DNA from: Chelonoidis abingdonii
Taxonomy: Eukaryota > Chordata > Testudines > Testudinidae
Direction of reading: 5' to 3'
DNA length: 64,000 nucleotides
Assembly: GCF_003597395.2 (NCBI RefSeq)
Contig: NC_133772.1
Span: 142,822,724 to 142,886,723, forward strand
The notes beneath the pieces are model-generated. The model saw nothing but the letters and a program-made list of their open reading frames with translations, was not told the DNA's origin and did no database searches. This document shows positions 23,225 to 33,795 of this stretch, piece by piece. A program made the position numbers and the translations under genes. Numbering within the stretch: the stretch's first letter is position 1; each line of letters begins with the position of its first letter.

Positions 23225-26200
23225 AACATGGGAAAATTACGAAGGTCCAGCAGCAAGTGACTCCCCGTTAGACTATAATATGATCCAGTATGATTTAACA
23301 ATCCAGAAAATCTGTGAGTAGCATAGTCACTAACTATTGACCCCAGGAGGAAAAGCGGAGTTGAAACTAGCCTAACGGGTGATGCTGGTGGTAGAAAGTC
23401 TGTGCACGACGGGTGAAAGAATGTCTCTGACGACAAACGTCAAAAATTAAAATGTCTGTACACTAATGCGAGAAGCTTAGGGAACAAGATGGAGGAACTG
23501 GAGCTACTGGTGCAGGAAGTGAAACCGGATATTATAGGGATAACAGAAACCTGGTGGAATAGTACTCATGACTGGAGTACGGGTATTGAAGGCTATGTGC
23601 TGTTTAGAAAAGACAGGAAGAAAGGCAAAGGGTGGCGGAGTAGCCTCTGTACATCAATGATGGGGGAACTGTAATAAATAAGAAGTGATGGAATAGATAA
23701 GACGGGTCTGTCTGGGTAAAAATCACGCTGGGTAAAAAAGCTACTAGAGCTTCCCTAGATAGTGCTTGGGGTGTGCTACAGACCGCGGGTCTGATTTGGA
23801 GGATGGAGAGACCTCTTTAATGTCTTTAATGAAGTAACCTAAGGGAAATGTGTGATTATGGGAGACTTCAACTTCCCGGATATAGACTGGGGGCGAGTGC
23901 TTGCAAGAGATATAGCGGTCAGAGTTTTTGGATGTGATAGCGGATGGATTTCTTCATCAAGTAGTTGAAGTAGCTACGAAGGGATGCCATTTTAGATTTG
24001 GTTTGTGGTAGTGAGGACCTCGTAGAAGAAATGGTGGTAGGGGACAACCTTGGTTCGAGTGATCATGAGCTGATTCAATTCAAATTAGATGGAAGGATAA
24101 ACAACGTAGATCTGGATTAGGTTTTCGACTTCTCGAGGGCTAATTTTTAAAGAGTTAAGGAATTAGTTAGGGAAGTGATGGATGGGAACTTGTGGATTTA
24201 ATGCGAGGAGGCCTGGAATTACTTTAAGTCGCAGCTGCGGAAACTGTCGGAAGCCTGATCCGAGAAAGGGGAAAATAAACCATGGGCAGGAGTTGTAGGC
24301 CAGCTGGATGAGCAGCAACTCAGAGAGGGGATTAGGAAAAAGCAGAAAGCTTACAGGGAGTGGAAGAAAGGCGGGATTAGCAGGGAAGCTACCTTAGTGA
24401 GGTCAGAACATGTAGGGTAAAGTGAGGAAGGCTAAAGCGCGTAGAACTGGACCTTGCGAAGGGAATCAAAACCATAGTAAAAGTTCTACAGCCACATAAA
24501 TAAGAAGAAACAGAAAGAAGAGTGGGGCCGCTATACACTGAGGTGGAGCGGAGATTAAGGATACCTAGGCATGGCCATATCTAAATAAATACTTTGCCTC
24601 GGTCTTTATAAGACTAGTGAGGAGTTTAAGGACATGGAGGGATGCAACGGAATGCGGATATGGAGGTGGATATTACCGCATCTGAGGTAGAGGCCAAACT
24701 TGAACAGCTTAATGGGACAAAATCGGAGGGACCCGGACAATCTCCACCCGGATATTAAGGAACTGGCGCGTGAATTGCGAGCCGTTAGCGAGGATTTTTA
24801 AAACAATCGGTAAATCGGGGGTTGTGCCGTATGACTGGAGAAATGCTAACGTAGTTCCTATTTTAGAAAGGGAATAAAGTGATCCGGGTAATTATAGGCC
24901 TGTTAGCTTGACGTCTGTCGTGTGTAAGGTCTTGGAAAAAATTTTAAGGGAGAAAGTAGTTAAGGACATTGGGTCAATGGTAATTGGGAGAGTTGCACAT
25001 GGATTTACTAAAGGTAGACTCGTGCCAAACCAACTGATCTCCTTCTTTGAGAAGGTGACGGATTACTAGACAAAGGAATGCGGTGATCTAATTACCTCGA
25101 TTTTCAGTAAGGCGTTTGACACGGTTCCACATGGGGAACTGTTAGTTAAATTGGAAAGATGGGGATGAATGTGAAGTTGTAAGGTGGATAAGGAACTGTG
25201 TTAAAGGGGAGACTCCAGCGGTCGTACTCAGGTGAACTGTCAGGCTGGAGGAAGGTACTAGCGGAGTCCCTCAAGGATCGGTTTTGGCGACGATATTATT
25301 TACCTATTATTTTGACCTTGGCACAGAGCGAGAATGTGTTAATGAAGTTTGCAGATAACGAAGCTGGGGGTATGCTAACGGAAAAGGACGGATGCTTTCA
25401 GGAAGATCTGGACACCTTGTAAACTGGTAAGTAATAATAATAGGATGAAAGAATTAGCGAAAGTGCAAGGTCATTGCACTTAGGGATTAATAATAGAATT
25501 TTAGATATACGTGGGGACGCATCAGTGGGGAAACGACGGAGGAGGAAAGGACCTGGGTGTATGGTTGATAGCGGGATGGATATGAGCGCCCGGATGTGAT
25601 ATGGGCTTGTTAAAAAAGCAAATGCGGTTGTTAGGAAGCATCGGCGAGGGTATTTCCAGCAAGGAGAAAGGAGGTGTTAGTGCCGTTATATTAACGGCGG
25701 TGGTGAGGCCCACCTGGAATATTGTGTGCAGTTCTTGGTTCCCATGTTAAGAAGGATGATTCAACTGGAACAGGTCAGAGACGGGCTACTAGGATGATCA
25801 GGAGATGGAAATCTGCTTAATGAAGGAGACTCAAAGAGCTTTTGGCTTGGTTCAGCCTGCAAAGAAGCTGCGGAGGGGATATGCTTGCCTATTATAAAGT
25901 ATATCAGGGGATTAACGTTAGGGGGGAGAGGGATATATTAGTTTAGTACTAATGTAGCGAGGACAATGGTACAAGTGGATATTAGGAAGTTTAAGACTTG
26001 AATTGACCGAAGGTTCTAAACCATAGGGGATGAAGTTCTGAACGGCCTTCGAAGGGGAGTAGTGGGGCAAAGCATTATCTGCTTTAGACTAGCTTGATAA
26101 GTATAAGGAGGGGATGTATGATGGATAGTTTACATTTGGGCAATTGATTTGGATTATCGGCGATAAGTCTTGCACGATGGTCTGTGGGGGATGTGGATGG

Positions 26201-26574
26201 GATGGACTGAGTTACCGCAGAGAATTCTTTTTGGGTGCTGGCTGGGTGTATTGCCCACATTGCATCAGGGTTTAACTGATCGCCATGAGTGGTCGGGAAG
26301 GAAATTTCCTCAGGGCGGAATTGGCGAGACCCTGGAGGTTTTTCGCCTTCCTCTGCAGCGTGTGGCAATGGGCTCGCTTGCGGTGGATTCCCTTGCCGCT
26401 TGAGGCTTCAAAAATCTCAATTTTGGACGATTTCAACATAACTCAGTCATGGGTTGGGGTTGTTATAAATGTGTATGGGTAGGGTTTTGTGGCCTGCCTT
26501 GTGCAGGAGGTCAGACTAGATGATCATATTGGTCCCTTCTGACCTATGAGTCTATGAGTCTATGAGTCTATGAG
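23225..26574 (+). mobile_element. nearly complete CR1 LINE, dead ORF2
   Basis: About 3.3 kb of CR1. It runs from the region before ORF2 through endonuclease, reverse transcriptase and 3'UTR to the octamer tail. Readable landmarks are the endonuclease N-terminus (KPDIIGITETWW at about 23523-23560), GDFN (about 23860-23875), SDHE (24058-24069), the RT motif ending KAFDTVPH (about 25105-25132), and the polymerase site (about 25347-25360). The polymerase site reads FADN instead of F/YADD, so the second catalytic aspartate is lost. Many one-base gaps break the frame, so no enzyme is made. The insertion is intact at its 3' end. Its 5' boundary is approximate, and ORF1 is absent or beyond recognition. 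Confidence 0.9.
26541..26574. repeat. CR1 octamer tail
   Basis: About four TATGAGTC units close the CR1 copy, the 3'-terminal microsatellite typical of this LINE class. Confidence 0.85.
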
Positions 26575-26636
26575 GAGGCTGTTCTCTCTGACAGGCGTAA
26601 CAAGCACCAGCAATTTAACATTGTGCTGCAGAATTG

Positions 26637-27235
26637 TGTTAATATGAGTGAAGCCGTGACACAGTCCTCCCTGCTGTTCCGGAAGTGAGCGTAGGTTGCC
26701 GTTTAACTTCTCCTCACAGGGTGACTGGTCCAGCTTCCATCTCTGACACACATAGCTCGCCTCCTCAAGCGGAGAAGATGGTCAGCTGTGTGGCTAAACT
26801 GGTCTTCTGGGTGGAGCTAAAAGAGGAGCCGGTGGAGAGTGAAGAGGAAGAAGGGAGGCTGCAGGTAAGAAGTCCCAGGTGTTGCTGCTTGGTGGTGAGC
26901 TGGGAAATACTCAGAGGAGCCCAGCAGACGCTGAGGGGTGCAAGTGAAGCGCAGCAGGCAGGCAGAAGTGTGTCTGAAGTTTGATGACGGAGAGAGGCCT
27001 GAGCCTCAGGTAGGATGATCTGCGCCCAACTTGAGACTGGGAGTAGGAGGGTTATGTGTGGGTTTTGAGCTGGATACTGCTATATTTGGACCCAGCAGAG
27101 AAAGCGATTGACACGCACAGAGAGGGAGCTGATTGAAATGCAGCTGTCTGCTGTGGTAGCTTTTATTGCTCTTGCTGCAAAACTTGCACTGGGGAGGTGG
27201 GAGGGCTCAAACATTTAAAGGGACAGGATATAACA
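26637..27235 (-). mobile_element. 3' LTR of the Ty3/gypsy element
   Basis: On the minus strand the LTR begins TGTTATATCC at 27235 and ends ATATTAACA at 26637, so the termini are TGTTA and TAACA inverted repeats (599 bp). Immediately upstream on the minus strand is the purine-rich GGGTGGAGGAA, a good polypurine tract, which marks this as the 3' LTR. An AATAAA signal lies on the minus strand near 27157-27163. The integrase of the same element lies further upstream at 29776-30228. Flanking AATTG cannot be tested as a target duplication because the 5' end of the element is missing. Confidence 0.65.
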
Positions 27236-27335
27236 TTCCTCCACCCTACTTCAAAAAAACTTTCCAAGCAGATGACCATTGACATTGGTGACATGAAACA
27301 CAATATAACCTCACTAAAAGTTGCAGGTGGACTTC
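27236..27335 (-). other. polypurine tract and 3' internal end of gypsy element
   Basis: The polypurine tract (27236-27246 on the minus strand) abuts the LTR. The rest is non-coding sequence up to the point where a CR1 copy interrupts the element. Confidence 0.5.
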
Positions 27336-27565
27336 TGCAGACTCTCAAATTGCAACTATACATATAAAATGATGGGGTCTAAATTGGCTGTTACCACTCA
27401 AGAAAGAGATCTTGGAGTCATTGTGGCTAGTTCTCTGAAAACATCCACTCAATGTGCAGCGGCAGTCAAAAAAGCAAACATAATGTTGGGAATCATTAAG
27501 AAAGGGATAGAAAATAAGACAGAAAATATCATATTGCCTCTATATAAATCCATGGTACTCTCACA

Positions 27566-27634
27566 TAGACTCATAGACTCATAGACTCATAGGTCAGAAG
27601 GGACCAATATGATCATCTAGTCTGACCTCCCCAA
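27566..27634 (-). mobile_element. tiny CR1 tail nested in another CR1
   Basis: About 70 bp, with three AGACTCAT units then GGTCAGAAGGGACCAATATG. It is the reverse complement of the tail at 26500-26574, so it is an extremely 5'-truncated CR1 on the minus strand. The host CR1 reads through on either side (CATGGTACTCTCACAT before, ATCTTGAATACTGC after). Confidence 0.8.
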
Positions 27635-28250
27635 ATATCTTGAATACTGCATGCAGATGTGGTCACCCCATCTCAAAAGAGATATATTGGAATTGGAAAA
27701 GGTTCAGAAAAGGGCAACAAACGTGATAGGGGTATGGAATGGCTGCCATATGAGGAGAGATTAATAAGACTGGGACTGTTCAGTTTTGAAAAGAGACGAC
27801 AAAGGGGGCATATGATAGAGGTCTATAAAATGATGAAGGATGTGAAGAAAGTAAATAAGGAAATGTTATTTACTCCTTCTCAGAACACAAGAACTAGAGG
27901 TCAACAAATGAAATTAATAGGTAGTAGGTTTAAAACAAAAGGAAGTATTTTTTTTTCACAAAACGCGCAGTCAACCTGTGGAACTCCTTGCCAGAGGATG
28001 TTGTGAAGGCTAAGATTATAACAGGGTTCAAAACAGAGCTAGATAGTTCCTGGAGGATAGATCCATCAATGGCTATTAGCCAGGATGGACAGGGATGGTG
28101 TCTCTAGCCTCTGTTTGCCAGAAGCTGGGAATGGGCAACAGGGGATGGATCACTTGATGATTACCTGTTCTGTTCATTCTCTCTGGGGCACCTGGCATTG
28201 ACCAGTCTTGGAAGACAGGATACTAGGCTTGGTCTGACCCAGTATGGCCG

Positions 28251-29222
28251 TGTCATAAACAGATAGCTAAGGGTTAATGTCTCTTTCACCTGTAAAGGAT
28301 TAACAAACAGTGACCTGCAACACCTGACCAGAGGACCAATCGGGAGACAAGATACTTTCAAATCTCGGTGGAGGGAAGCCTTTGTTTGTGTTTTTTGAGT
28401 TTTGTGTTGTTCTCTCTGGGATCTGAGAGTGACCGGACGTACTACAGGCTCTAATTTTCTATTCAAATAGTAAGTGCAAGTAGAAAGGTGGTTTAGTCTT
28501 TTTAATTGGTTTTCTTTATTTGCAAATGTGTATCTGGCTGGTAGAGTTTTAATGTGTATTTGGCTGGAAATATTTTAAATTGTATTTCTGCTGGAGGAGG
28601 CTTTTTCTCCAGTTTCTATAAGCTGAAAGACCCTGTAATATTCCATCTTGAATTTACAGTGATTATCTTTATTCTCCTTTCTTTTATTAAACATTTTTCT
28701 CTTTTAGACCTGATTAATTTTTTCCCCTTGTTAAGGCAAAGGAACTGAGTCTGTACTCACCAGGGAATTAGTGGGGAGAAGGAGGAGTAGGGGAGGAAAG
28801 GTAAATTTCCTCTGTGTTTTAGATTCACGGAGCTTGAATCTATCTACCTCTCCAGGATAACCCAGGGAGGAAAAGCCTGGAAGGGGGGGAGAAGGGGGAG
28901 AAAAAACCTGAGTTCTCTGTGTTGTGATTCAAGGAGTTTGAACCACGGTAATCTCCTGGTGTACCCAGGGCGGGAAAGATCTGGGAGGAAGAAAGGAGGG
29001 GGAAGGGAAATGGTTTATTCCCCTTTGTTGTGAGACTCAAGGAATTTGGGTCTTGGGGTCCCCAGGGAAGGTTTTGGGGAGACCAGAGTTTATCAGGCAC
29101 TCCAAGTTCTGATTGGTGGAAGCTTATCAGATCTAAGCTGGTAATTAAGCTTAGAGGAATTCATGCTGGTACCCCATTTTTTTTGGACTCTAAGGTTCAG
29201 ATTGGGGCTAGATGCCATGACA
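28251..29222 (+). mobile_element. solo LTR, TGTCAT...ATGACA family, in CR1
   Basis: A 972-bp LTR beginning TGTCATAAACAG and ending GCCATGACA, giving 6-bp perfect inverted termini. The target duplication is GGCCG (28246-28250) and GGCTG (29223-29227), one CpG-type transition apart. The CR1 tail reads through once the LTR is removed, which fixes both boundaries. The left end is about 88% identical over its first 120 bp to the LTR at 31404-32153. An ATTAAA-type signal lies near 28685. No internal retroelement sequence is present. The orientation given is only relative to the other copy. Confidence 0.85.
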
Positions 29223-29247
29223 GGCTGTTCTTATGTTTTTATGTTCT

Positions 29248-30345
29248 AAGAGATTATTCTGCCCTGGATTAGAAACTCTCTAATAAAACAATTTATAAAT
29301 TCAAGAGCACAACTGATTTTTTCACTGTCTTGGGGGTAATGTGGGGATGCAGGTGTGGCAATGTCCTGAACAACTGGAACAGTCCATGGTAAGGAATCAA
29401 CTGGATCTGATAACAAAGTTTCTCCCAACAAGTCATTAAAATTAGGAATTGTAATGAAAGGAGGTTTAACTGGAGGAACAGAAGGGCCTACTGAAACCAA
29501 CCTGGACTCCAGTACTAGTTGAGGCTACAAGTGGTCCATATGTCATTTCCACAAAATACCTTTGGACAATTTTATCACTAATGAAAAGGGCCCCGTGCAT
29601 TTTACAAGTTATCCAGGTACCCATTTCATGTCACAGCCATAGTCGTGGGTCCACACCAAGTCTCCTGCTTGAAAATAACAGTGACGAGTCTCGTATTTAT
29701 CAATTTGCATAGCTTGGGATTTGGCGATATGTGAGACGATATCAGCATGTAGCCTCCCCAACAGGTACACAAAGATCACTTCAAGAAAAGAAATGCAGGT
29801 GATTCTAGGGTGATAGCAGATGGTGTTTTCCTGTGGACAAGCAAGAAACTGTCCAGTTTCTGTTGATGGCCCCAAATAGACTCATTAGCCTTTGAGGCAT
29901 TAAGTGTCTGTACAGAATGTTCTGCTAGTCCATTTATAGCAGTTTGATATGGAACAGAACATATGAGCTGAATCCCACTTGAAGCTAGGAACCTCTGAAA
30001 TTCTTCAGTACAGAATTGAGGTCCATTGTCACTCACCAAATGAAATGGTAAACCCGATTGGCTAAAAAAGGTATGAAGATGTCCATTGGTCTTGGTAGCT
30101 GTAGTAGAAGTCATTCTGAAAACTGCTGGCCATTTTGAATGTACTTTGACTATGAATAAAAACATAAAACCATCTAATGGTTCAGCAAAGTCCATCTGAA
30201 TGCATTTCCAAAGAATCTGAGGCCACAACCAAGGGTATAGATGACCTAGGCCAGGATCACTCTGAATTGCTAATATGTAATAGTGCGCTTCACCTTCCTC
30301 TCAATGTTGTTGATACCTAGCCACCAGACATGAAGTGTCCCATCT
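29248..30345 (-). pseudogene. Ty3/gypsy retrotransposon pol remnant (integrase)
   Basis: On the minus strand the sequence holds a degraded H2C2 linker with a WWxGI-type motif (about 30240-30345). It then holds an uninterrupted integrase core of 150 residues at 29776-30228, which would insert cDNA copies into the genome. In that frame Asp13, Asp67 (VSDNGPQF) and Glu103 (NGLAE) form a complete D-D-35-E triad, and SKWP and APY-like motifs fit gypsy integrases. After a frame change the C-terminal domain continues (a GDLVW and KWVPG-type segment, about 29609-29700). There is no reverse transcriptase, RNase H or gag: the element is 5'-truncated where antisense CR1 begins near 30350. It is non-functional as a whole. 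Confidence 0.85.
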
Positions 30346-31403
30346 TGCAAGTATGGCCTACGTTCTTTGTTTCTAGGTGTATACATTTACATTTAGCTGT
30401 ATTAAAATACATATTGCTTGCATGTGCCCAGTGTACCAAGTAATCCAGATCATGCTGAATTAATTACCCATGCTCTTCATTATTTATCAGTCCCTCATTT
30501 TTTTATGTCATCTGCAAACTTTATCAGTGATGATTTTATGTTTTCTTCAAGGTTGTTGATAAAAATATCCAATACCGTAGGGCCAAGGACTGATCCATGT
30601 GGGACTCTAGGGGAAACAGACCTGCTTGATGATGGTTTCCTGTTTATAGTTATATTTTAAGACCTATCAGTTAGCCAGTTTTTAATCAATTTGTGTGCTG
30701 TGTTAAGTGAATATCGTTTTAGTTTTTTTAATCAGTGTCGTGTGATCCCAAGTCACATGGCTTACAGAAGGCTAAGTATATTGCATCAACACTATTACCT
30801 TTGTCAACCAAAGTTGTATTTTCATTAAAAAAAAATCGAGTTAGTTTCACAGGATCTATTTTCCACAAACCCATGTTGATTGACATTAATCGTATTACCC
30901 TCCTTTAATTCTTTCTTAATTGGATCCCTTAAGTGCTGCTTCATTATCATGCCTGGGGTTGATGTCAGACTGACCAGTCTATAATTACCTGGGTCATCCC
31001 ATTTACTCTTTTAAGTGTTGGCACAACATCAGCTTTTTTCTAGTCTTCTGGAATTTTACCAGTGTTCCAAGACTTATTAAAAATCAACATTAATTGTCCA
31101 GCCAGTGCCTCAGCCAGCTCTTTAAAAAAATCTTCAGTGTAAGTTTTCTGGATCTTCTGATTTTAAAAAGTATAACTCTAGTTGCTGTGATTTACCATCC
31201 CTCAGAAATCTGAGTGGAATGGAAAGAAAGTTATCACCATATGTTGATATTATATCGTCTGCTTTTTCCCCAAATATTGAACAGATATTTATTGACCTTT
31301 TCTGCCTTATTATTGATCATTCTACTATTTCCATCCAGTAATGGAACCAATGTCAGGAATATTTTTGTTGCAACATATTTAAATAATTCAGTCATATTGT
31401 CCT

Positions 31404-32153
31404 TGTCATAAGGTATAATTCCCAAATCTGAACCTAAGTGTTCAAAATTTGGGTACCTGCATGAATTCCTCTAAGCTTAATTACCAGCTTCGATCTGATA
31501 GCCTGCCACCACCCAAAAATATAGTGTTTTGGAGCACTCTGACCTCCCCAACCTTCCCTGGGGACTCCAAGAACCCAAATCCCTTGGATTCTTAAAACCA
31601 GGAGAAATAAATTATTCCCCCTTCTCCCCTCTCCCAGACTTTCCCTGAGAGAGACAGTAATCCTGGCACAGAGAGAAATTAGCCTCTCTCTCCCCTTTCC
31701 CTCCTCCCCCACCAGTCCTAGTGTTTAAACCCAATCCCCTGGGATAAAACAAGGGAAACAAGGAAAGATCAATCAGGTTCTCTAAGAGAAATCTTTTAAT
31801 AAAAGAAAGGAAAAGTAAAGAATTATCTCTGTAACTGNNNNNNNNNNNNNNNNNNNNNNNNNNNNNNNNNNNNNNNNNNNNNNNNNNNNNNNNNNNNNNN
31901 NNNNNNNNNNNNNNNNNNNNNNNNNNNNNNNNNNNNNNNNNNNNNNNNNNNNNNNNNNNNNNNNNNNNNNNNNNNNNNNNNNNNNNNNNNNNNNNNNNNN
32001 NNNNNNNNNNNNNNNNNNNNNNNAAACTTCCCTCCACCCAGGGTTGAAAGTATCTTGTCTCCTGATTGGTCCTCTGGTCAGGTGTTTAGTTCCCTGTTTG
32101 TTAACCCTTTCCAGGTGAAAGAGACATTAACCCTTAACAATCTGTTTATGACA
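31404..32153 (-). mobile_element. solo LTR, TGTCAT...ATGACA family, minus copy
   Basis: Bounded by TGTCAT (31404-31409) and ATGACA (32148-32153), with a perfect 5-bp target duplication GTCCT (31399-31403 and 32154-32158). In reverse complement it matches the LTR at 28251-29222 at both ends (TCATAAACAGAT, then GGGTTAATGTCTCTTTCACC; and GAGGAATTCATGC near the other end). It is interrupted by the N gap. No internal element sequence. Confidence 0.85.
31838..32023. other. assembly gap (N run)
   Basis: 186 unresolved bases inside the solo LTR. By alignment with the sister LTR (28378 to 28657) about 280 bases should lie here, so the run length is not the true gap size. Confidence 0.98.
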
Positions 32154-32171
32154 GTCCTTGACTCTAAAAGA

Positions 32172-32805
32172 CTTTCAAAGGCTTTTTGAAAGTCCAAGTA
32201 TAGTATATGAACTGGATCACCGCTGTCCATGTGATTGTTGACACCCACGAGAATTCTCATGGACTGGAGAGGCATGATTTGACTTCCCCAACATAGCTGC
32301 TTTATCTATGTGTCTGATAATTCTGTTCTTTACTATTGTTTCAATCAGGTCGCCTGGCACTGAAGTTAGGTTTACTGGCCAGTAATTATCAGGATTGCCT
32401 CTGGATCCTTTTTAAAAAATTGGCATTACATAAGATAGCTTCCTGTCATCTGGAACAGAGTCTGATATAAGTAATATGGTACATACCACAGTTAGTAGCT
32501 CTGCAGTTGTATATTTGAGTTTCTTCAGAACCCTTGGGTGAATGCCACATGGTCCTGGTGACTTGTGAGTGTTTAATTTATCAATTTGTTACACAACCTC
32601 CTCTACTGATATCTCAGTTTGGGACAGTTCCTAATTTGTCACCTAAAAAGAACAGCTTGGGTGTGAGGCTCTTCCTCACATCCTGTGTAGTGAAGTCCTA
32701 TGAAAAGATTTCATTTAGCTTCTCTGCAACAGCCTTTCTTCCTTGAATGTTCCTTTAGTACCTTGATCATCACCTTGGTACACACCACTGACTCTTTGGC
32801 AGGCT
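32172..32805 (-). pseudogene. CR1 LINE reverse transcriptase relic, second copy
   Basis: Antisense CR1 of a different subfamily. The minus strand encodes a YLDFQKAFE block (about 32175-32205), followed upstream by the RT N-terminal region with segments resembling GPDGIHPRVLKKLK. The RT block repeats what is already present at 30350-31403, so this is a separate insertion. Frames are broken. It ends abruptly at about 32805, where a plus-strand CR1 tail begins. Confidence 0.7.
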
Positions 32806-33795
32806 TCCTCCAACTGCCAGAAGCTGAGATTGGATGACAGGAAACAGATCACTTGATAATTGTCCTGTTGTGTTCATTTCCTCTGTGGTGGGTCAGCTGC
32901 CCCACACAGAGAGAAGAAGGGGTTAAGAGCAGCATCAGGGAGGCTGCGCAGAACCCTCAAATCAGGAAAGGGCTTATTGAGCCCACCAATAGGGGGAAGG
33001 CTTGCTGGAGCAGCCAATAAGGCCGGCAAGAGCCATATATAAAGGGCTGCTCAGCAGAGCAGAGGGGAGTCTCTCCCTGGAAGGCGAGGGAGGAGGACTG
33101 GATGCCTGGGGAAGTGCCATAGCTAGATCAGTGCTGGGCAGGGGCAGCAGAGTGTGAGGATGAGCCACTGGCTGACCACTGCCAGGCTGGGGCCTTGCTA
33201 CAGGGCTGAGAAGGTGCTAGGGCTGCGGGGGAAGTGGCCCAGGGAAAATAAGCAGCAGGTTGGAGGACGGCAGTAGATGGCTGCTGGCTATAGGGTCCCT
33301 GAGTTGGGACCCAGAGTAGCAGGCGGGCCAGGGTCCCGTCCCCCACAACCTTGCATCTCACTTGCCAATGAGGAGAGTGGCCGGTATCCAGACTGCAGTT
33401 TGACCCTGAAGCGAGGGGCTGGACCTTGGACTTCAGTTGGCCGCTGAGGCAAATGGCAGGACTAAGGACTGCTGGTGCCCCGGAAGGGGGGAGATACCAG
33501 ACTGGGGCCACAGCCAGAGGACCGTGCCCAGAAGAGGACGCTACAGTCCGTGGAGCAATGCGGGTCCAAAGGGTGGAGACAGCAGTGACAGCAGGCATGG
33601 CATCACTAGCAAAAGGAGGATAGGAAGGGCTGAGAGCTAATTCCCAGGATGTCAGCAGGAGGTCCCGTGGTGGTGAGTCCCGCTTTGTCACATCCTCTGA
33701 AGCACCTGGCTTTGGCCACTGTCAGAAGACAGGATACTGGGCTAGTTGGTCCATTGGTCTGAGCCAGTCTGGCCGTTCTTATGTTCTTATGGAGC
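32806..33795 (+). mobile_element. CR1 LINE 3' tail split by a solo LTR
   Basis: A strongly 5'-truncated CR1: 32806-32883 (CCAGAAGCTGAGATTGGATG onward) and 33693-33795 (CTGAAGCACCTGG, then CAGAAGACAGGATACTGGGC and the tail TTCTTATGTTCTTATG). The solo LTR at 32884-33692 separates the two parts. Removing it restores a continuous CR1 3'UTR. Confidence 0.8.
32884..33692 (+). mobile_element. solo LTR, TGTG...CACA family, TCCTC duplication
   Basis: An 809-bp LTR from TGTGGTGGGTC to CTTTGTCACA with a perfect 5-bp target duplication TCCTC (32879-32883 and 33693-33697). The TATA box CATATATAAAGGG lies near 33034-33046. It is a sister of 17287-18074: it shares the start, the promoter and the 3' end with GTGGTGAGTCCC. 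It interrupts a CR1 tail, so it is younger than that CR1. Confidence 0.88.

Larger units (their letters stand above)
27336..29247 (+). mobile_element. CR1 LINE 3' half, split by a solo LTR
   Basis: A 5'-truncated CR1. The sequence 27336-28250 covers the end of the RT ORF and the 3'UTR. The C-terminal ORF2 segment is readable (for example LPYEERLIRLGLFSFEKRR at about 27744-27800). The last 25 bases, GGCTGTTCTTATG then TTTTTATGTTCT, resume at 29223-29247 after a solo LTR (28251-29222). A second, tiny CR1 tail is inserted at 27566-27634. The whole copy interrupts the gypsy element on the minus strand. Confidence 0.85.
30350..32171 (-). pseudogene. CR1 LINE reverse transcriptase relic, split by a solo LTR
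   Basis: Antisense CR1. On the minus strand it encodes the reverse transcriptase with recognisable blocks: the region around LTDRS and GVPQGS-like sequence (about 30580-30680), the F/YADD neighbourhood (about 30500-30530), the YLDF-KAFD-like block (about 30750-30790), and the N-terminal RT and linker region (30960-31400). Many stops and frameshifts make it dead. A solo LTR occupies 31404-32153, and the CR1 sequence continues for a few bases after it (TTGTCCT, then TGACTCT). Confidence 0.8.

Noticed and set aside
31612..32037. Minus-strand open frame of 141 codons
   Set aside because: Almost half is unresolved N bases; the rest is solo LTR.
33128..33691. Minus-strand open frame of 187 codons
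   Set aside because: Lies entirely inside the solo LTR 32884-33692; GC-rich composition explains the lack of stops.
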